From NCBI GenBank assembly GCA_027482245.1, contig JAIXWG010000061.1:124001-188000 (forward strand): a DNA stretch of 64,000 nt, read 5' to 3'. Each line of letters opens with the position of its first letter. Within the stretch, counting starts at the first letter, position 1. This DNA is from Acetobacteraceae bacterium (GTDB lineage Bacteria > Pseudomonadota > Alphaproteobacteria > Acetobacterales > Acetobacteraceae). Shown here piece after piece: positions 47,749 through 56,432 of this stretch. Position numbers and translations under genes: made by a program. The notes beneath the pieces are model-generated. The model was not told the origin of the DNA. It saw only the letters and a list, made by a program, of their open reading frames with translations, and ran no database searches.

Positions 47749-48617
47749 TGGAGGATTGGCGCGACCTCGCCCAGGTCCTTCTCAACGGCGTTATGGCGGG
47801 CAGCGTGCTGATGCTGCCCGCCATCGGCTTCAACTGCATCTTCGCGGTGCTGCGCTACCCCAACTTCGCGGTGGCGGGCTTCTGCACCTTCGGCGCCTTC
47901 GCGGGCTGGCTGGCGAATGTGCAGTTCGGCGTGCCGGTCGTGGCCGCGCTGCCCATCGCCTTCCTGGCGGCGGCGGCGGTCGGGCTGCTGTCGGAGGAAG
48001 TGGCGCTGAAGCCGCTCCGCCCCGCCGGGCCGCTGACGGTCGCCATCGCCTCCGTCGCCATCACCATCCTGCTGGAGAACGTCATCCGCTTCTTCTTCGG
48101 CAACAGCCTGCGGGGCTATGACCTGGCGATCCTGCGCGACTGGCGCTTCGACGGCATCCGCGTGAACCCGCAGCAGCTGCAGAACACGGGCTACGCGATC
48201 ATCGCGGCCGGCAGCCTGTTCACGCTGCTGGCCTTCACGAGGCTCGGCCGCGCCATGCGGGCGGTGGCCGACAATCCCGTGCTGGCCGACATCAAGGGCG
48301 TCGATCCCAACCGCATCGCGCGCGTCGCGGTCTTCATCGGCGCGGGCCTCGCGGGGGTGGGGGGCATGCTGATCGGCATCGACACCTCGATCGACCCGCT
48401 GACCGGTTTCCGGGTCGTGCTCTCCGTCTTCGCCGCCGCCGTGGTCGGCGGGCTGGGATCGATCCCCGGCGCGGCGCTGGGCGCGATGGTGGTTGGCGTG
48501 GGTGAGGAACTGGCCGGCGTGGTCCTGGAACCCGCCTACCGCACCGTCACCGCCTTCCTCGCCATCCTGCTGGTGCTGACCTTCCGCCCGCAGGGGCTGC
48601 TGGGGGGGAAGAACTGA
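47748..48617 (+). CDS. livH: Branched-chain amino-acid-type ABC permease LivH
   Basis: A 289-residue permease with about eight helices. LivH features are VLLNGVMAGSVLMLPAIGFNCIFAVLRYPNFA, MRAVADNPVLADIKGVDPNRI (the coupling EAA-like loop) and the C-terminal VVGGLGSIPGAALGAMVVGVGEEL. Both its ends overlap neighbours by one base (TGATG), showing tight translational coupling. Confidence 0.94.
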   Translation: MEDWRDLAQVLLNGVMAGSVLMLPAIGFNCIFAVLRYPNFAVAGFCTFGAFAGWLANVQFGVPVVAALPIAFLAAAAVGLLSEEVALKPLRPAGPLTVAIASVAITILLENVIRFFFGNSLRGYDLAILRDWRFDGIRVNPQQLQNTGYAIIAAGSLFTLLAFTRLGRAMRAVADNPVLADIKGVDPNRIARVAVFIGAGLAGVGGMLIGIDTSIDPLTGFRVVLSVFAAAVVGGLGSIPGAALGAMVVGVGEELAGVVLEPAYRTVTAFLAILLVLTFRPQGLLGGKN

Positions 48618-49513
48618 TGGAATCCTACCTTGTCGCCATGCTGGTCTTCGCCGGCTTCTACGCGCTGATGGCGCTGGGGCTGAACGTGATCTGGGGCCTG
48701 ACCGGCATGGTCAATCTCGGCCTGGTCGGGTTCTTCGGCCTCGGCGCCTATGCCTCCGCTCTGCTGACCACCAAGGCCGGCCTGCCCATGCCGCTGGGCT
48801 GGCTGTCCGGCGCCACCATCGCCGCCATCGCCGGCGGCATCATGGCCCTCATTGTCGCGCGCCTCAGGGGCGACTACCTCGCCATCGTCACGCTCGGCTT
48901 CGCGGAGGTCATCCGCCTGGTCGCCTCCAACGAGATCTGGCTGACCAACGGGACGGACGGCATCAGCGGCATCCCCGGCCCCTGGCGCGGTGCCGTCACG
49001 CCGCAGCAGTTCAACCTGATCTTCCTCGGCATCGTCTGGACCGCCGTCGCGGTCGGCTTCTACCTGCTCTCCCGCGCCTCCCATTCCCCCTTCGGCCGCG
49101 TGCTGCGCGCGATCCGGGAGGATGAGGACATCGCCGCCGTCGCCGGCAAGCCGGTGCTGTGGTTCAAGGTCCGCGCCTTCGTCACCGGCGCCGCGGTGCT
49201 GGGCGCGGCCGGCGCGCTCTACGCCCACTACAACGCCTTCATCGCGCCGGAGAGCTTCGCGCCGCTGCTGACCATCTACATCGTGCTGGCGCTGACCGCC
49301 GGCGGCGTCGGTTCCATGCGCGGCGCCATCATCGGCGCGATCTTCCTCATCACCCTCATCGAGGGCACGCGCTTCATCGCGGCCGAGATCCCGGGCGTCA
49401 CGCCCGTGCAGAAGGCCGCCCTTCGCGAAGGCGCCATCGCGCTGACCCTGATCCTGCTGCTGCGCTTCCGGCCGCAGGGGCTGATCCCTGAAAGAACGAG
49501 AACCAAGGCATGA
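48617..49513 (+). CDS. livM: Branched-chain amino-acid-type ABC permease LivM
   Basis: A 298-residue permease: FYALMALGLNVIWGLTGMVNLGLVGFFGLGAYASALL, RGDYLAIVTLGFAEVIRL, FGRVLRAIREDEDIAAVAGKPVLWFKVRAF and the GVGSMRGAIIGAIFLITLIEG stretch are typical of LivM. No ATPase domain is fused. The stop overlaps the GAF gene start (ATGA). Confidence 0.94.
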   Translation: MESYLVAMLVFAGFYALMALGLNVIWGLTGMVNLGLVGFFGLGAYASALLTTKAGLPMPLGWLSGATIAAIAGGIMALIVARLRGDYLAIVTLGFAEVIRLVASNEIWLTNGTDGISGIPGPWRGAVTPQQFNLIFLGIVWTAVAVGFYLLSRASHSPFGRVLRAIREDEDIAAVAGKPVLWFKVRAFVTGAAVLGAAGALYAHYNAFIAPESFAPLLTIYIVLALTAGGVGSMRGAIIGAIFLITLIEGTRFIAAEIPGVTPVQKAALREGAIALTLILLLRFRPQGLIPERTRTKA

Positions 49514-50010
49514 CCCGTCCCGATCCCACCGCGGCGCTGGCTTCCGTCGTCGCGGCCACCGCCGCCCCCGGCCAGCCCCAGGCGCTGTTCGCCGCGCTCG
49601 ACCAGGCGATGGGCCAGGCCATCGGCCACAAGCTCTTCACCATCCTGGTCATCCATCCCGGCGCGAAGGAGAGCCAGCGCTACTACTCCAACATGCCGGA
49701 CGCCTACCCGGTCGGCGGCCGCAAGCCGATCAACCCGACGCATTGGTTCAACACGGTGCTGGGGGAGGGCGTGCCCTATGTCGGCTACAACTACGCCGAC
49801 ATCAGCGACGTTTTCTACGACCACGAGCTGATCCGCAGCCTGGGCTGCGAGAGCGTGCTGAACGTCCCCGTCCGCTGGAACGGGGCGAGCATCGCCACCA
49901 TCAACCTGCTGCACGAGCGCGGCTGGTATGGCCGCCACGACATCGCGCTGGCCCAGCACTTCGCCGCGCTGGCCGTGCCCGGCGTGCTGAAGGTGATCGC
50001 CGAGGGCTGA
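49510..50010 (+). CDS. GAF-domain protein ending the liv operon
   Basis: A 166-residue single GAF domain with no output domain. It contains KLFTILVIHPGAKESQRYYSNMPDAYPVGGRKPINPTHWFNTVLGEGVPYVGYN and CESVLNVPVRWNGASIATINLLHERGWY, the strand-helix pattern of ligand-binding GAF domains. Overlap with livM (ATGA) shows it is made with the transporter. It may sense the imported compound, bind it in the cytoplasm, or be an fRMsr-like enzyme, but the Cys set of fRMsr is absent. Confidence 0.8.
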   Translation: MTRPDPTAALASVVAATAAPGQPQALFAALDQAMGQAIGHKLFTILVIHPGAKESQRYYSNMPDAYPVGGRKPINPTHWFNTVLGEGVPYVGYNYADISDVFYDHELIRSLGCESVLNVPVRWNGASIATINLLHERGWYGRHDIALAQHFAALAVPGVLKVIAEG

Positions 50011-50018
50011 CCCCGAAG

Positions 50019-50044
50019 CCCTCCCCCGCGCTTGCGGGGGAGGG
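50019..50044. terminator. Hairpin terminator, CCCTCCCCCGC family, copy 3
   Basis: CCCTCCCCCGC (50019-50029) with GCGGGGGAGGG (50034-50044), loop GCTT, followed by TTGGGTGGGGGTC. Identical stems to copy 1 at 27481. Lies between the convergent GAF and DUF2891 genes. Confidence 0.7.
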
Positions 50045-50064
50045 TTGGGTGGGGGTCGCACCGC

Positions 50065-51093
50065 CTACCCGCCCGCGCCCCCCACCTCATCCAGCGCCAG
50101 CAGCGCAAAGCTCGCCAGCCAGTGCCCGCCCATGTAGTGGTCGTCGAGATGCGGCATGGACGCCGCGAGATGCGCCGCCGCGCTCTCCTCCATCACCGCC
50201 CTTCGCATGTCGGCGCCCTGAAGCGTCCCGGCCAGGATGCGCCAGCACCAGGCGCGGGACAGGTTCAGCCCGTCCAGATGCGCGATCCGCCCATCCGTGC
50301 GGTCCGACACGCTGGCCGGCGTGAACAGCGCGGCCGGCTTCCGCGCCCCGATCCAGGGCAGGAAGCGGTCGAACCAGGGTGCGAAGCGGTCCCGCGGCAG
50401 CAGCCGCGCCAGGCACGCGGCCTCCATCAGCGTCGGCGAGAGGAAATCCTCGCCGGAAGGCTCCCAGGCCTGCGCGTCCCGGTCCTCCGCGTGCCAGCGC
50501 CAGGCCGTCTCCCGGATCAGTGCCAGCAGCGCGGGGTCCTGCGCCTCCGCCCAGTCGGCGGCCAGCATCAGCGCGAAGCTGGTGTTGGTGTGCATCCCGG
50601 CGCGGGAGGGATAGTCCGCCATCGGCAGATGCGACCGGAACCGCGCGGCGAACATTTCCGCCAGCGGCGCCAGCCTGGCGCCCCAGCGCGGCTCCGGCAG
50701 CATGTCCAGCTCCGCCTGCAGCTTCAGCAGCCAGGCCCAGCCATAGGGCCGCTCGAACCCCCGGGACGATGGCCGGGCGAGGTAGGCGCATTCCGCCGCG
50801 ACACCCGCCTCCGTGAAGGCCGCGTCAAAACGCGCCCTGATGGCCGGCGCGCTCGGCAGTTGCGGAAAGCGCCGCAGCAGCCGCGCCAGCATCCAATGCG
50901 CATGCACGCAGGAATGCCAGTCGAAGCTCCCATGGAAGACCGGATGCAGGGCGGAGGGCGCCAGCAGGTCCGCCGGCCCCGTCAGCACATGGTCCAGCTT
51001 CTGCGGCCATTCCTGCCCGACATGGCCCAGCGCGATCCGCGCCAGCCGCTCCGCCAGCCCCGCATCCAGCGCCTCAGCCACGGCGCGGTCCAC
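50065..51093 (-). CDS. DUF2891 protein
   Basis: A 342-residue protein of the DUF2891 family. Markers are HPVFHGSFDWHSCVHAHWMLARLL, YGWAWLLKLQAEL, DYPSRAGMHTNTSFALMLAADWA, DFLSPTLMEAACLARLL and GLNLSRAWCWRIL. The all-helical toroid and conserved His/Trp residues suggest a glycan-acting enzyme, but no activity is known. The GTG at 51093 is a guess; another GTG four codons later is possible. Overlaps the upstream VOC gene by 20 bp. Confidence 0.85.
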   Translation of the reverse strand: MDRAVAEALDAGLAERLARIALGHVGQEWPQKLDHVLTGPADLLAPSALHPVFHGSFDWHSCVHAHWMLARLLRRFPQLPSAPAIRARFDAAFTEAGVAAECAYLARPSSRGFERPYGWAWLLKLQAELDMLPEPRWGARLAPLAEMFAARFRSHLPMADYPSRAGMHTNTSFALMLAADWAEAQDPALLALIRETAWRWHAEDRDAQAWEPSGEDFLSPTLMEAACLARLLPRDRFAPWFDRFLPWIGARKPAALFTPASVSDRTDGRIAHLDGLNLSRAWCWRILAGTLQGADMRRAVMEESAAAHLAASMPHLDDHYMGGHWLASFALLALDEVGGAGG

Positions 51094-51502
51094 GGCCTTC
51101 CGGGTAGGGCCAGCGCGGGTCGTTGAACTCCTGGAACTCCAGCAGGTAGCCCTCCGGGTCGCGGAAGAAGCAGGAATAGACGGTCTTGCCGCCCGACACA
51201 TGCGGCGGGCCGTCGAACTCGATGCCGCGCGCCTTGTAGTGCTCATAGGCCTTCTCGACATCCTCCACGAGGAAGGTGAACACCATCCCCTTGGTGCCGA
51301 GCGGCCGTCCCGGCTTGTTGCAGACGCCCAGGAACCCCGTCGGGCTGACCTGGAAGACCCGGCAGATTCCCTGGTCCAGCACCTGCTTCAGCCCGATCAC
51401 ATCCCTGTAGAAGGCGGCGAGCCGGTCGAGGTTCTCCGTGTAGAGCCAGACCACATTCTGCTCGATAAAAACTCCTGCCCCGCCGGCATCGTCCGAAGCC
51501 AT
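51074..51502 (-). CDS. VOC-superfamily (glyoxalase/dioxygenase-like) protein
   Basis: A 142-residue vicinal-oxygen-chelate protein: QNVVWLYTENLDRLAAFYRDVIGLKQVLDQG at the start and KTVYSCFFRDPEGYLLEFQEFNDPRW at the end hold the paired strands and the Glu metal ligand. The first His ligand of glyoxalase is replaced (NVVWLYT), so binding-only roles are possible. Two adjacent ATGs exist; the second has the better GGAG spacing. Coupled to the DUF2891 gene. Confidence 0.82.
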   Translation of the reverse strand: MASDDAGGAGVFIEQNVVWLYTENLDRLAAFYRDVIGLKQVLDQGICRVFQVSPTGFLGVCNKPGRPLGTKGMVFTFLVEDVEKAYEHYKARGIEFDGPPHVSGGKTVYSCFFRDPEGYLLEFQEFNDPRWPYPEGRGPRRG

Positions 51503-51698
51503 CATTCTCTCCCATCCGGCCCGCCCGTGGAACGCAAGCGGCGCGGCCATGCGCCGGAAGCATGCACGATCCCGCGCGCCCCCGGAACCGCCCCGACTCC
51601 CCGTTGGAACCTGCCCCCGCAATGCCCTTATCCTGCCACGAGCGGGCATGCCCGCGGGCCACAAGGCGGGACGCTTCCCGCGCAGGAGACGCAGACCC

Positions 51699-52328
51699 AT
51701 GACCATCCAGCTCGGCCAGGTCGCCCCGGATTTCGAGGCGGAGACCACCGAAGGCCGCATCCGTTTCCATGAATGGCTCGGCAATTCCTGGGGCGTGCTG
51801 TTCAGCCACCCCAAGGACTTCACGCCCGTCTGCACCACCGAACTGGGCGAGACCGCCCGCCTGAAGCCGGAATTCGACGCTCGCGGCGTGAAGGTCATCG
51901 GCCTGTCCGTCGATACGCTGGACCGCCATGCGGGCTGGGACGCCGACATCGCGGAGACGCAGGGCACCGCCGTGAACTTCCCGATGATCGCGGACCCGGA
52001 CAAGCATGTCGCCGGCCTCTACGGCATGGTGCATCCGGATGCCGATCCCTCCATCACCGTCCGCACCGTCTTCGTCATCGATCCGAACAAGAAGGTGCGC
52101 CTGTTCATGGTGTACCCGCCCAGCACGGGCCGGAACTTCGACGAGATCATCCGCGTGATCGACAGCCTGCAGCTGACGGACCGCGCCAAGGTGGCGACGC
52201 CCGTGAACTGGCGGCCGGGCGGCAAGGCCATCATCCCGCCCTCCATCAGCGACGAACAGGCCAAGGGCCTTTTCCCGCAGGGCTGGAAGGCGGACCGCCC
52301 CTATCTGCGTTGGGTGGATGTGAAGTAG
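51699..52328 (+). CDS. 1-Cys peroxiredoxin (Prx6 type)
   Basis: A 209-residue peroxiredoxin of the 1-Cys/Prx6 group. The peroxidatic Cys45 is in HPKDFTPVCTTELG and is the only cysteine in the protein; VNFPMIADPDKHVAGLYGMVHP and the C-terminal NWRPGGKAIIPPSISDEQA extension are family marks. Reduces peroxides with a thiol donor. It is 16 bp upstream of cysK and so may protect, or be fed by, the cysteine-synthesis genes that follow. Confidence 0.94.
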   Translation: MTIQLGQVAPDFEAETTEGRIRFHEWLGNSWGVLFSHPKDFTPVCTTELGETARLKPEFDARGVKVIGLSVDTLDRHAGWDADIAETQGTAVNFPMIADPDKHVAGLYGMVHPDADPSITVRTVFVIDPNKKVRLFMVYPPSTGRNFDEIIRVIDSLQLTDRAKVATPVNWRPGGKAIIPPSISDEQAKGLFPQGWKADRPYLRWVDVK

Positions 52329-52344
52329 GGAAGGGGGACCGATC

Positions 52345-53364
52345 ATGGACGGGGGCGCGCAGGGTTCCGGCGTGGCTGATGGCTTCTGGGGCGCGGTCGG
52401 CCGCACGCCCCTGATCCGGCTGAAGCGTGCCTCCGCCGCCACGGGGTGCGAGATCCTCGGCAAGGCGGAATTCATGAACCCGGGCGGCAGCGTGAAGGAC
52501 CGCGCAGCGCTCGGCATCCTGAAGGACGCCGTGGCGCGCGGGCAGCTGGTGCCCGGCCAGCCCGGCACGATCGTGGAAGGCACGGCCGGCAATACCGGCA
52601 TCGGTATCGCGCTCGCCGCCAATGCCATGGGCTGGCGCAGCGTGATCGTGGTGCCGGAGACGCAGTCGAGGGAGAAGCTCGACTACCTCCGCATGATCGG
52701 CGCCGACCTGCGGCTGGTACAGCCCAAGCCCTTCAGCGACCCCGGCAACTACGTCCATGTCTCCAAGCGCCTGGCGGAGGAGATGGGGGCCGTCTGGGCC
52801 AACCAGTTCGACAACCAGGCCAATGCCGCCGCCCACGAAGCCACGACCGGCCCCGAGATCTGGGACCAGACTGCGGGGCGCGTCGATGCCTTCACCTGCG
52901 CCTGCGGCACCGGCGGCACGCTGGCGGGCGTGGCGCGCGCGCTGAAGTCGCGCAACGCCAAGGTCCGCATCACCCTCGCCGATCCCGGCGGCAGCGCGCT
53001 CGCTTCCTGGGTCCGCACAGGGGAGTTCAAGGCGGAGGGCAATTCGATCACGGAGGGCATCGGCCAGGCCGCCCGCGCCCCCGGCAACCTCGCCGCCGCC
53101 CGCGACTTCATCGATGACGCCGTCAATGTTTCCGACGAGGAGGCGCTGACGGAAGTCTTCGACCTGCAGATGCATGAGGGGATTTCGGTCGGCGGCAGCG
53201 CGGGGCTGAATGTCGCCGCCGCCATCAAGGTGGCGCGCGACCTCGGGCCGGGCCATACCGTCGTGACCATCCTCTGCGACGGCGCCGCGCGCTACCAGTC
53301 CAAGCTCTTCAACCCGGCTTTCCTGCGCGAGCGCGGCCTGCCCGTGCCGTCCTGGCTGGAGTAG
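52345..53364 (+). CDS. cysK: Cysteine synthase A-type PLP enzyme
   Basis: A 339-residue beta-family PLP enzyme making cysteine from O-acetylserine and sulfide. Schiff-base Lys51 lies in MNPGGSVKDRAA; EGTAGNTGIGIALAANAMGW holds the substrate loop and ACGTGGTLAGVARALK binds PLP phosphate. The C-terminal extension (LFNPAFLRERGLPVPSWL) matches the CysK-like subgroup that is longer than enteric CysK. Followed 7 bp later by cysE. Confidence 0.9.
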   Translation: MDGGAQGSGVADGFWGAVGRTPLIRLKRASAATGCEILGKAEFMNPGGSVKDRAALGILKDAVARGQLVPGQPGTIVEGTAGNTGIGIALAANAMGWRSVIVVPETQSREKLDYLRMIGADLRLVQPKPFSDPGNYVHVSKRLAEEMGAVWANQFDNQANAAAHEATTGPEIWDQTAGRVDAFTCACGTGGTLAGVARALKSRNAKVRITLADPGGSALASWVRTGEFKAEGNSITEGIGQAARAPGNLAAARDFIDDAVNVSDEEALTEVFDLQMHEGISVGGSAGLNVAAAIKVARDLGPGHTVVTILCDGAARYQSKLFNPAFLRERGLPVPSWLE

Positions 53365-53371
53365 GGCCGCC

Positions 53372-54034
53372 ATGGCGCTCGAGATCGTCGAACTCGCCCG
53401 CACCATCCGCGAACGCGACCCCGCCCGGCCAGGATGGGCGGAAGCGATGCTCTGCTACGCCGGCCTGCACGCCGTGCTGTGGCACCGCCTGTCCCATTCG
53501 CTGTGGCGCGCGGGGCTGAAGGGGCTGGCGCGGCTTTCCTCCCACATCGCGCGCTTCCTGACGGGCATCGAGATCCATCCGGGCGCCACCATCGGCCGGC
53601 GGCTCTTCATCGACCACGGCATGGGCGTCGTGATCGGGGAGACGGCGGAGATCGGCGACGACGTGCTGATCTATCACTCCGTGACGCTCGGCGGCCTGTC
53701 CGGCCAGCCCGGCAAGCGCCACCCGACCATCGAGGACAAGGTGACGATCGGCGCCGGGGCCCAGGTGCTGGGCCCGATCCGCATCGGCCGCGGCGCGCGC
53801 GTCGGCGCCAATGCGGTGGTGGTCTCCGCGGTCCAGCCCGGCTGCACCGTGGTCGGCATCCCCGCCCGGCCGCCGCGCGGCCAGGAACCCTGCCAGGACC
53901 CCTCCATCGGCTACGGGCTCGGCACGGCCGACGAGGATCCCGTGGGCGAACAGCTGGCCGCCATGCGGGCGGAGATCGCGCTGCTGCGGGCGGAACTCGG
54001 CGCGCTGAGGAGCGCGCAGCGGGAAGGGGTGTAG
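53372..54034 (+). CDS. cysE: Serine O-acetyltransferase
   Basis: A 220-residue short serine acetyltransferase of the EpsC type: LWHRLSHSLWRAGLKGLARLSSHIARFLTGIEIHPGATIGRRLFIDHGMGVVIGETAEIGDDV, then left-handed beta-helix hexapeptide repeats. Catalytic His residues are in FIDHGMG and GKRHPTIED. It supplies O-acetylserine to the adjacent cysK product. A C-terminal coiled-coil-like segment (AAMRAEIALLRAELGALRSA) may mediate oligomerisation. Confidence 0.94.
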   Translation: MALEIVELARTIRERDPARPGWAEAMLCYAGLHAVLWHRLSHSLWRAGLKGLARLSSHIARFLTGIEIHPGATIGRRLFIDHGMGVVIGETAEIGDDVLIYHSVTLGGLSGQPGKRHPTIEDKVTIGAGAQVLGPIRIGRGARVGANAVVVSAVQPGCTVVGIPARPPRGQEPCQDPSIGYGLGTADEDPVGEQLAAMRAEIALLRAELGALRSAQREGV

Positions 54035-54435
54035 GTTCCGTGGAGCGCGGGCCACGGCGCGCCCGGCCGCGCCCTGCCGCACCTCGGGCATTGGGGCCGG
54101 GGCGGCGTGCCGATGGCATGCCGGGCCAGGCGTTCCCCGGCCCTAGCGTTGCCCAGCGATGCCGGAATCCCGGGGCTGCCGATGCGCTGTCACCGGGGTT
54201 CGCGGCAGCGCCAAATCTGCTATGCCTGGGATTGGCTGATCCGAGCGATCGCCCGCCACGCCGCCTTGCCACCCGCGCCAGGGGATGCCGTCCCGGGCGC
54301 ACGGGGGCGGCACCGGGCGGAAGGTCGGATTCCGGCCCAGGCAACAGGCCCCGAGATCGGTTGCAGCGTGGGTTCTTGTCGACGCGGACACGGCGGTTGG
54401 TACGCTTGACGGTCAAGATTGAGGGGATTGATGCA
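54035..54435. other. Non-coding gap of about 400 bp
   Basis: No gene, tRNA or repeat was recognised between cysE and the GSCFA gene. The DNA is GC-rich for the first 300 bp and less so nearer 54400, where CTTGACGGTCAAG (54405-54417), containing a TTGAC/GTCAA inverted repeat, could be a regulator site. A promoter for the GSCFA-WcbI pair is expected here but was not pinned down. Confidence 0.5.
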
Positions 54436-55482
54436 ATGTCGAATCCATATTCGCAATTGCCGGATTCCGCGTTCTGGAGCCGCTCCGTCGCGAAGCTCGA
54501 CCCCGCTTCGGTCGATCCGACGATCGAGCCGCCCTTCAAGCTGTCGAGGCTTGACCAGATCGCGACCGCCGGCAGCTGCTTCGCCCAGCACATCGCCCGC
54601 ACCCTGGTGCGGGAGGGCTTCAACTACCTGGTGACGGAGCAGGGGCCGGAGGAGGGCAATTACGGGGTCTTCCCCGCCCGCTTCGGCAACATCTACTCGA
54701 CCCGCCAGATGCTGCAGCTGTTCCAGCGCGCCTACGGGCTGTTCACGCCCGCGGATACCGTGTGGCGGCGGCGCGACGGCGCCTTCGTCGACCCCTTCCG
54801 CCCGCAGGTGGAACCCGCGGGCTTCCCGACCATCGAAGCCCTGCAGGAAGACCAGGCGAAGCACCTGGCCGCCGTGCGGACCATGTTCGAGACCTGCGAC
54901 GTCTTCATCTTCACCCTTGGCCTGACGGAGTCCTGGGAGGCGGAGCGCGACGGCGCCGTGGTGCCGCTGGCCCCCGGCGTCGCCGGGGCGCCGGAAAACG
55001 CGTCCTATCGCTTCGTGAACCGCAAGGTGCCGGAGATGATCAGCGACCTGACGACGTTCATCACCAAGCTGCGCGTCATGCGCCCGAATGTGCGGGTCAT
55101 CCTCACCGTCTCGCCGGTCCCGCTCGTCGCCACCTATGAACCGCGGCACGTCCTGGTCTCGACCATCTACAGCAAGGCGGCGCTGCGCGTGGTGGCGGAG
55201 GAGGTGACGCAGGCGCTGCCCGATGTCGCCTACTACCCGTCCTTCGAGATCATCACGGGCCACCACACCCGCTACGAGCATTTCGAGGATGATTTGCGGA
55301 CCGTCCGGCCATCCGGCGTGGACCATGTCATGGCGCTGTTCAAGCGCCGCTTCCTGACCGGCAACAACCAGCCGGAAGTCGCGCCCGTCCTGAAGGCCAG
55401 GGCGGCGGCATCGGCCGACCAGATGAAGGCATTCGACGCCTTGTACAACGTGATCTGTGACGAAGAGGCTCTCGACCGATGA
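54436..55482 (+). CDS. GSCFA-domain protein
   Basis: A 348-residue GSCFA protein (SGNH-hydrolase-like). The eponymous motif is ATAGSCFAQHIARTL near residue 60; others are FTLGLTESWE and VILTVSPVPLVATY, followed by YSKAALRVVAEEV and the catalytic-type YYPSFEIITG. The family is linked to polysaccharide or lipid modification. Its ATG has a GAGGGG site nine bases upstream. Overlaps the WcbI-like gene (ATGA), so the two are co-made. Confidence 0.9.
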   Translation: MSNPYSQLPDSAFWSRSVAKLDPASVDPTIEPPFKLSRLDQIATAGSCFAQHIARTLVREGFNYLVTEQGPEEGNYGVFPARFGNIYSTRQMLQLFQRAYGLFTPADTVWRRRDGAFVDPFRPQVEPAGFPTIEALQEDQAKHLAAVRTMFETCDVFIFTLGLTESWEAERDGAVVPLAPGVAGAPENASYRFVNRKVPEMISDLTTFITKLRVMRPNVRVILTVSPVPLVATYEPRHVLVSTIYSKAALRVVAEEVTQALPDVAYYPSFEIITGHHTRYEHFEDDLRTVRPSGVDHVMALFKRRFLTGNNQPEVAPVLKARAAASADQMKAFDALYNVICDEEALDR

Positions 55483-56363
55483 TCAAGACAGTTGCCGTCA
55501 TCGGCAATTGCCAGGTGGAAGGCATCTCCCGATGCCTCGAGGCCATGCTGCCCGGCGCCCAGGTCGTTCCCTACTTCCTGACCCAGCTCATCAAGGACGA
55601 GCCCGCCGGCTTTCGTGACACCGCGCTCGACTGGATCACGCAATGCGACCTGGTCCTCAGCCTGCACCGCCACCTGGGGCCGCCGATCGAGGCGTTGCAG
55701 ACGGCGCGGCTGAAGGAGCGGTGCAAGCTCGTCATCGAATACCCGGTCGTCGCCTTCAACGGCTTCCACCCGGACTGCGTCTATATCCGGAAGAACAATG
55801 CCGAGATGCGGGGCGCCATGGGCCCCTACCACTCGGCCCTGGTGGCCGCCTGCTTCCTGGAGGGAATCCCGCAACAGCGCGTGCCGGCGCTCTTCAACCT
55901 GTACACCTACAGCGCGCTCAACTACCGCGCCGCCTTCGACCTGGCGGGCGACCACCTCCAGGGCCTGGCGACGCGGCTGAACTTCGACTTCTCGCGCTTC
56001 CTCGACAAGTCGGAGCCACGCGTGTTCATGCACACGGTGAACCATCCGAGGATCGACGTCCTGCATCACGTCGCCTGCGAGTGCCTGCGCCTGGCGGGCA
56101 TCGCGCATGAGACCATCGATCCGAGCGGCATCGAGGATTGGCTGGGGAAGTCGGCGATCTGGCCGGTCTATCCGGGGATGCTGGAGCATATCCCCGCCAC
56201 CGGGCCCATGGTGTTCCAGCTGGCACCGGGCCGGACCATGTCGCTGCCCGATTTCGTCGCGCGCAGCTACGGCTACTACGAAGCCAGCGCGCCGCTCGAC
56301 ACCGACCCGACCTTCGCGGATGCGCGGGCCTTCCTGAAGGAGAATGTCCTGGCGGCGGCCTGA
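55479..56363 (+). CDS. WcbI-family polysaccharide biosynthesis (putative acetyltransferase) protein
   Basis: A 294-residue WcbI-like protein. The N-terminal VAVIGNCQVEGISRCLEAMLP, YPVVAFNGFHPDCVYI and PYHSALVAACFLEG match the capsule-locus protein WcbI, a CoA-binding protein proposed to acetylate heptose. No capsule gene cluster is nearby. Paired by ATGA overlap with a GSCFA gene, suggesting a two-protein modification of a cell-surface glycan. Confidence 0.85.
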   Translation: MIKTVAVIGNCQVEGISRCLEAMLPGAQVVPYFLTQLIKDEPAGFRDTALDWITQCDLVLSLHRHLGPPIEALQTARLKERCKLVIEYPVVAFNGFHPDCVYIRKNNAEMRGAMGPYHSALVAACFLEGIPQQRVPALFNLYTYSALNYRAAFDLAGDHLQGLATRLNFDFSRFLDKSEPRVFMHTVNHPRIDVLHHVACECLRLAGIAHETIDPSGIEDWLGKSAIWPVYPGMLEHIPATGPMVFQLAPGRTMSLPDFVARSYGYYEASAPLDTDPTFADARAFLKENVLAAA

Positions 56364-56432
56364 CCGCCGCCGGCGCTCCCTTGACCGGCCGCCGTGCGCG
56401 CCCGACCCTGCCGCCACCACGGGGGGAACCGG

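Noticed and set aside
54035..54435. Possible gene between cysE and the GSCFA gene
   Set aside because: Frames here are Arg/Pro/Gly-rich, lack ribosome sites and continue out of neighbouring genes.
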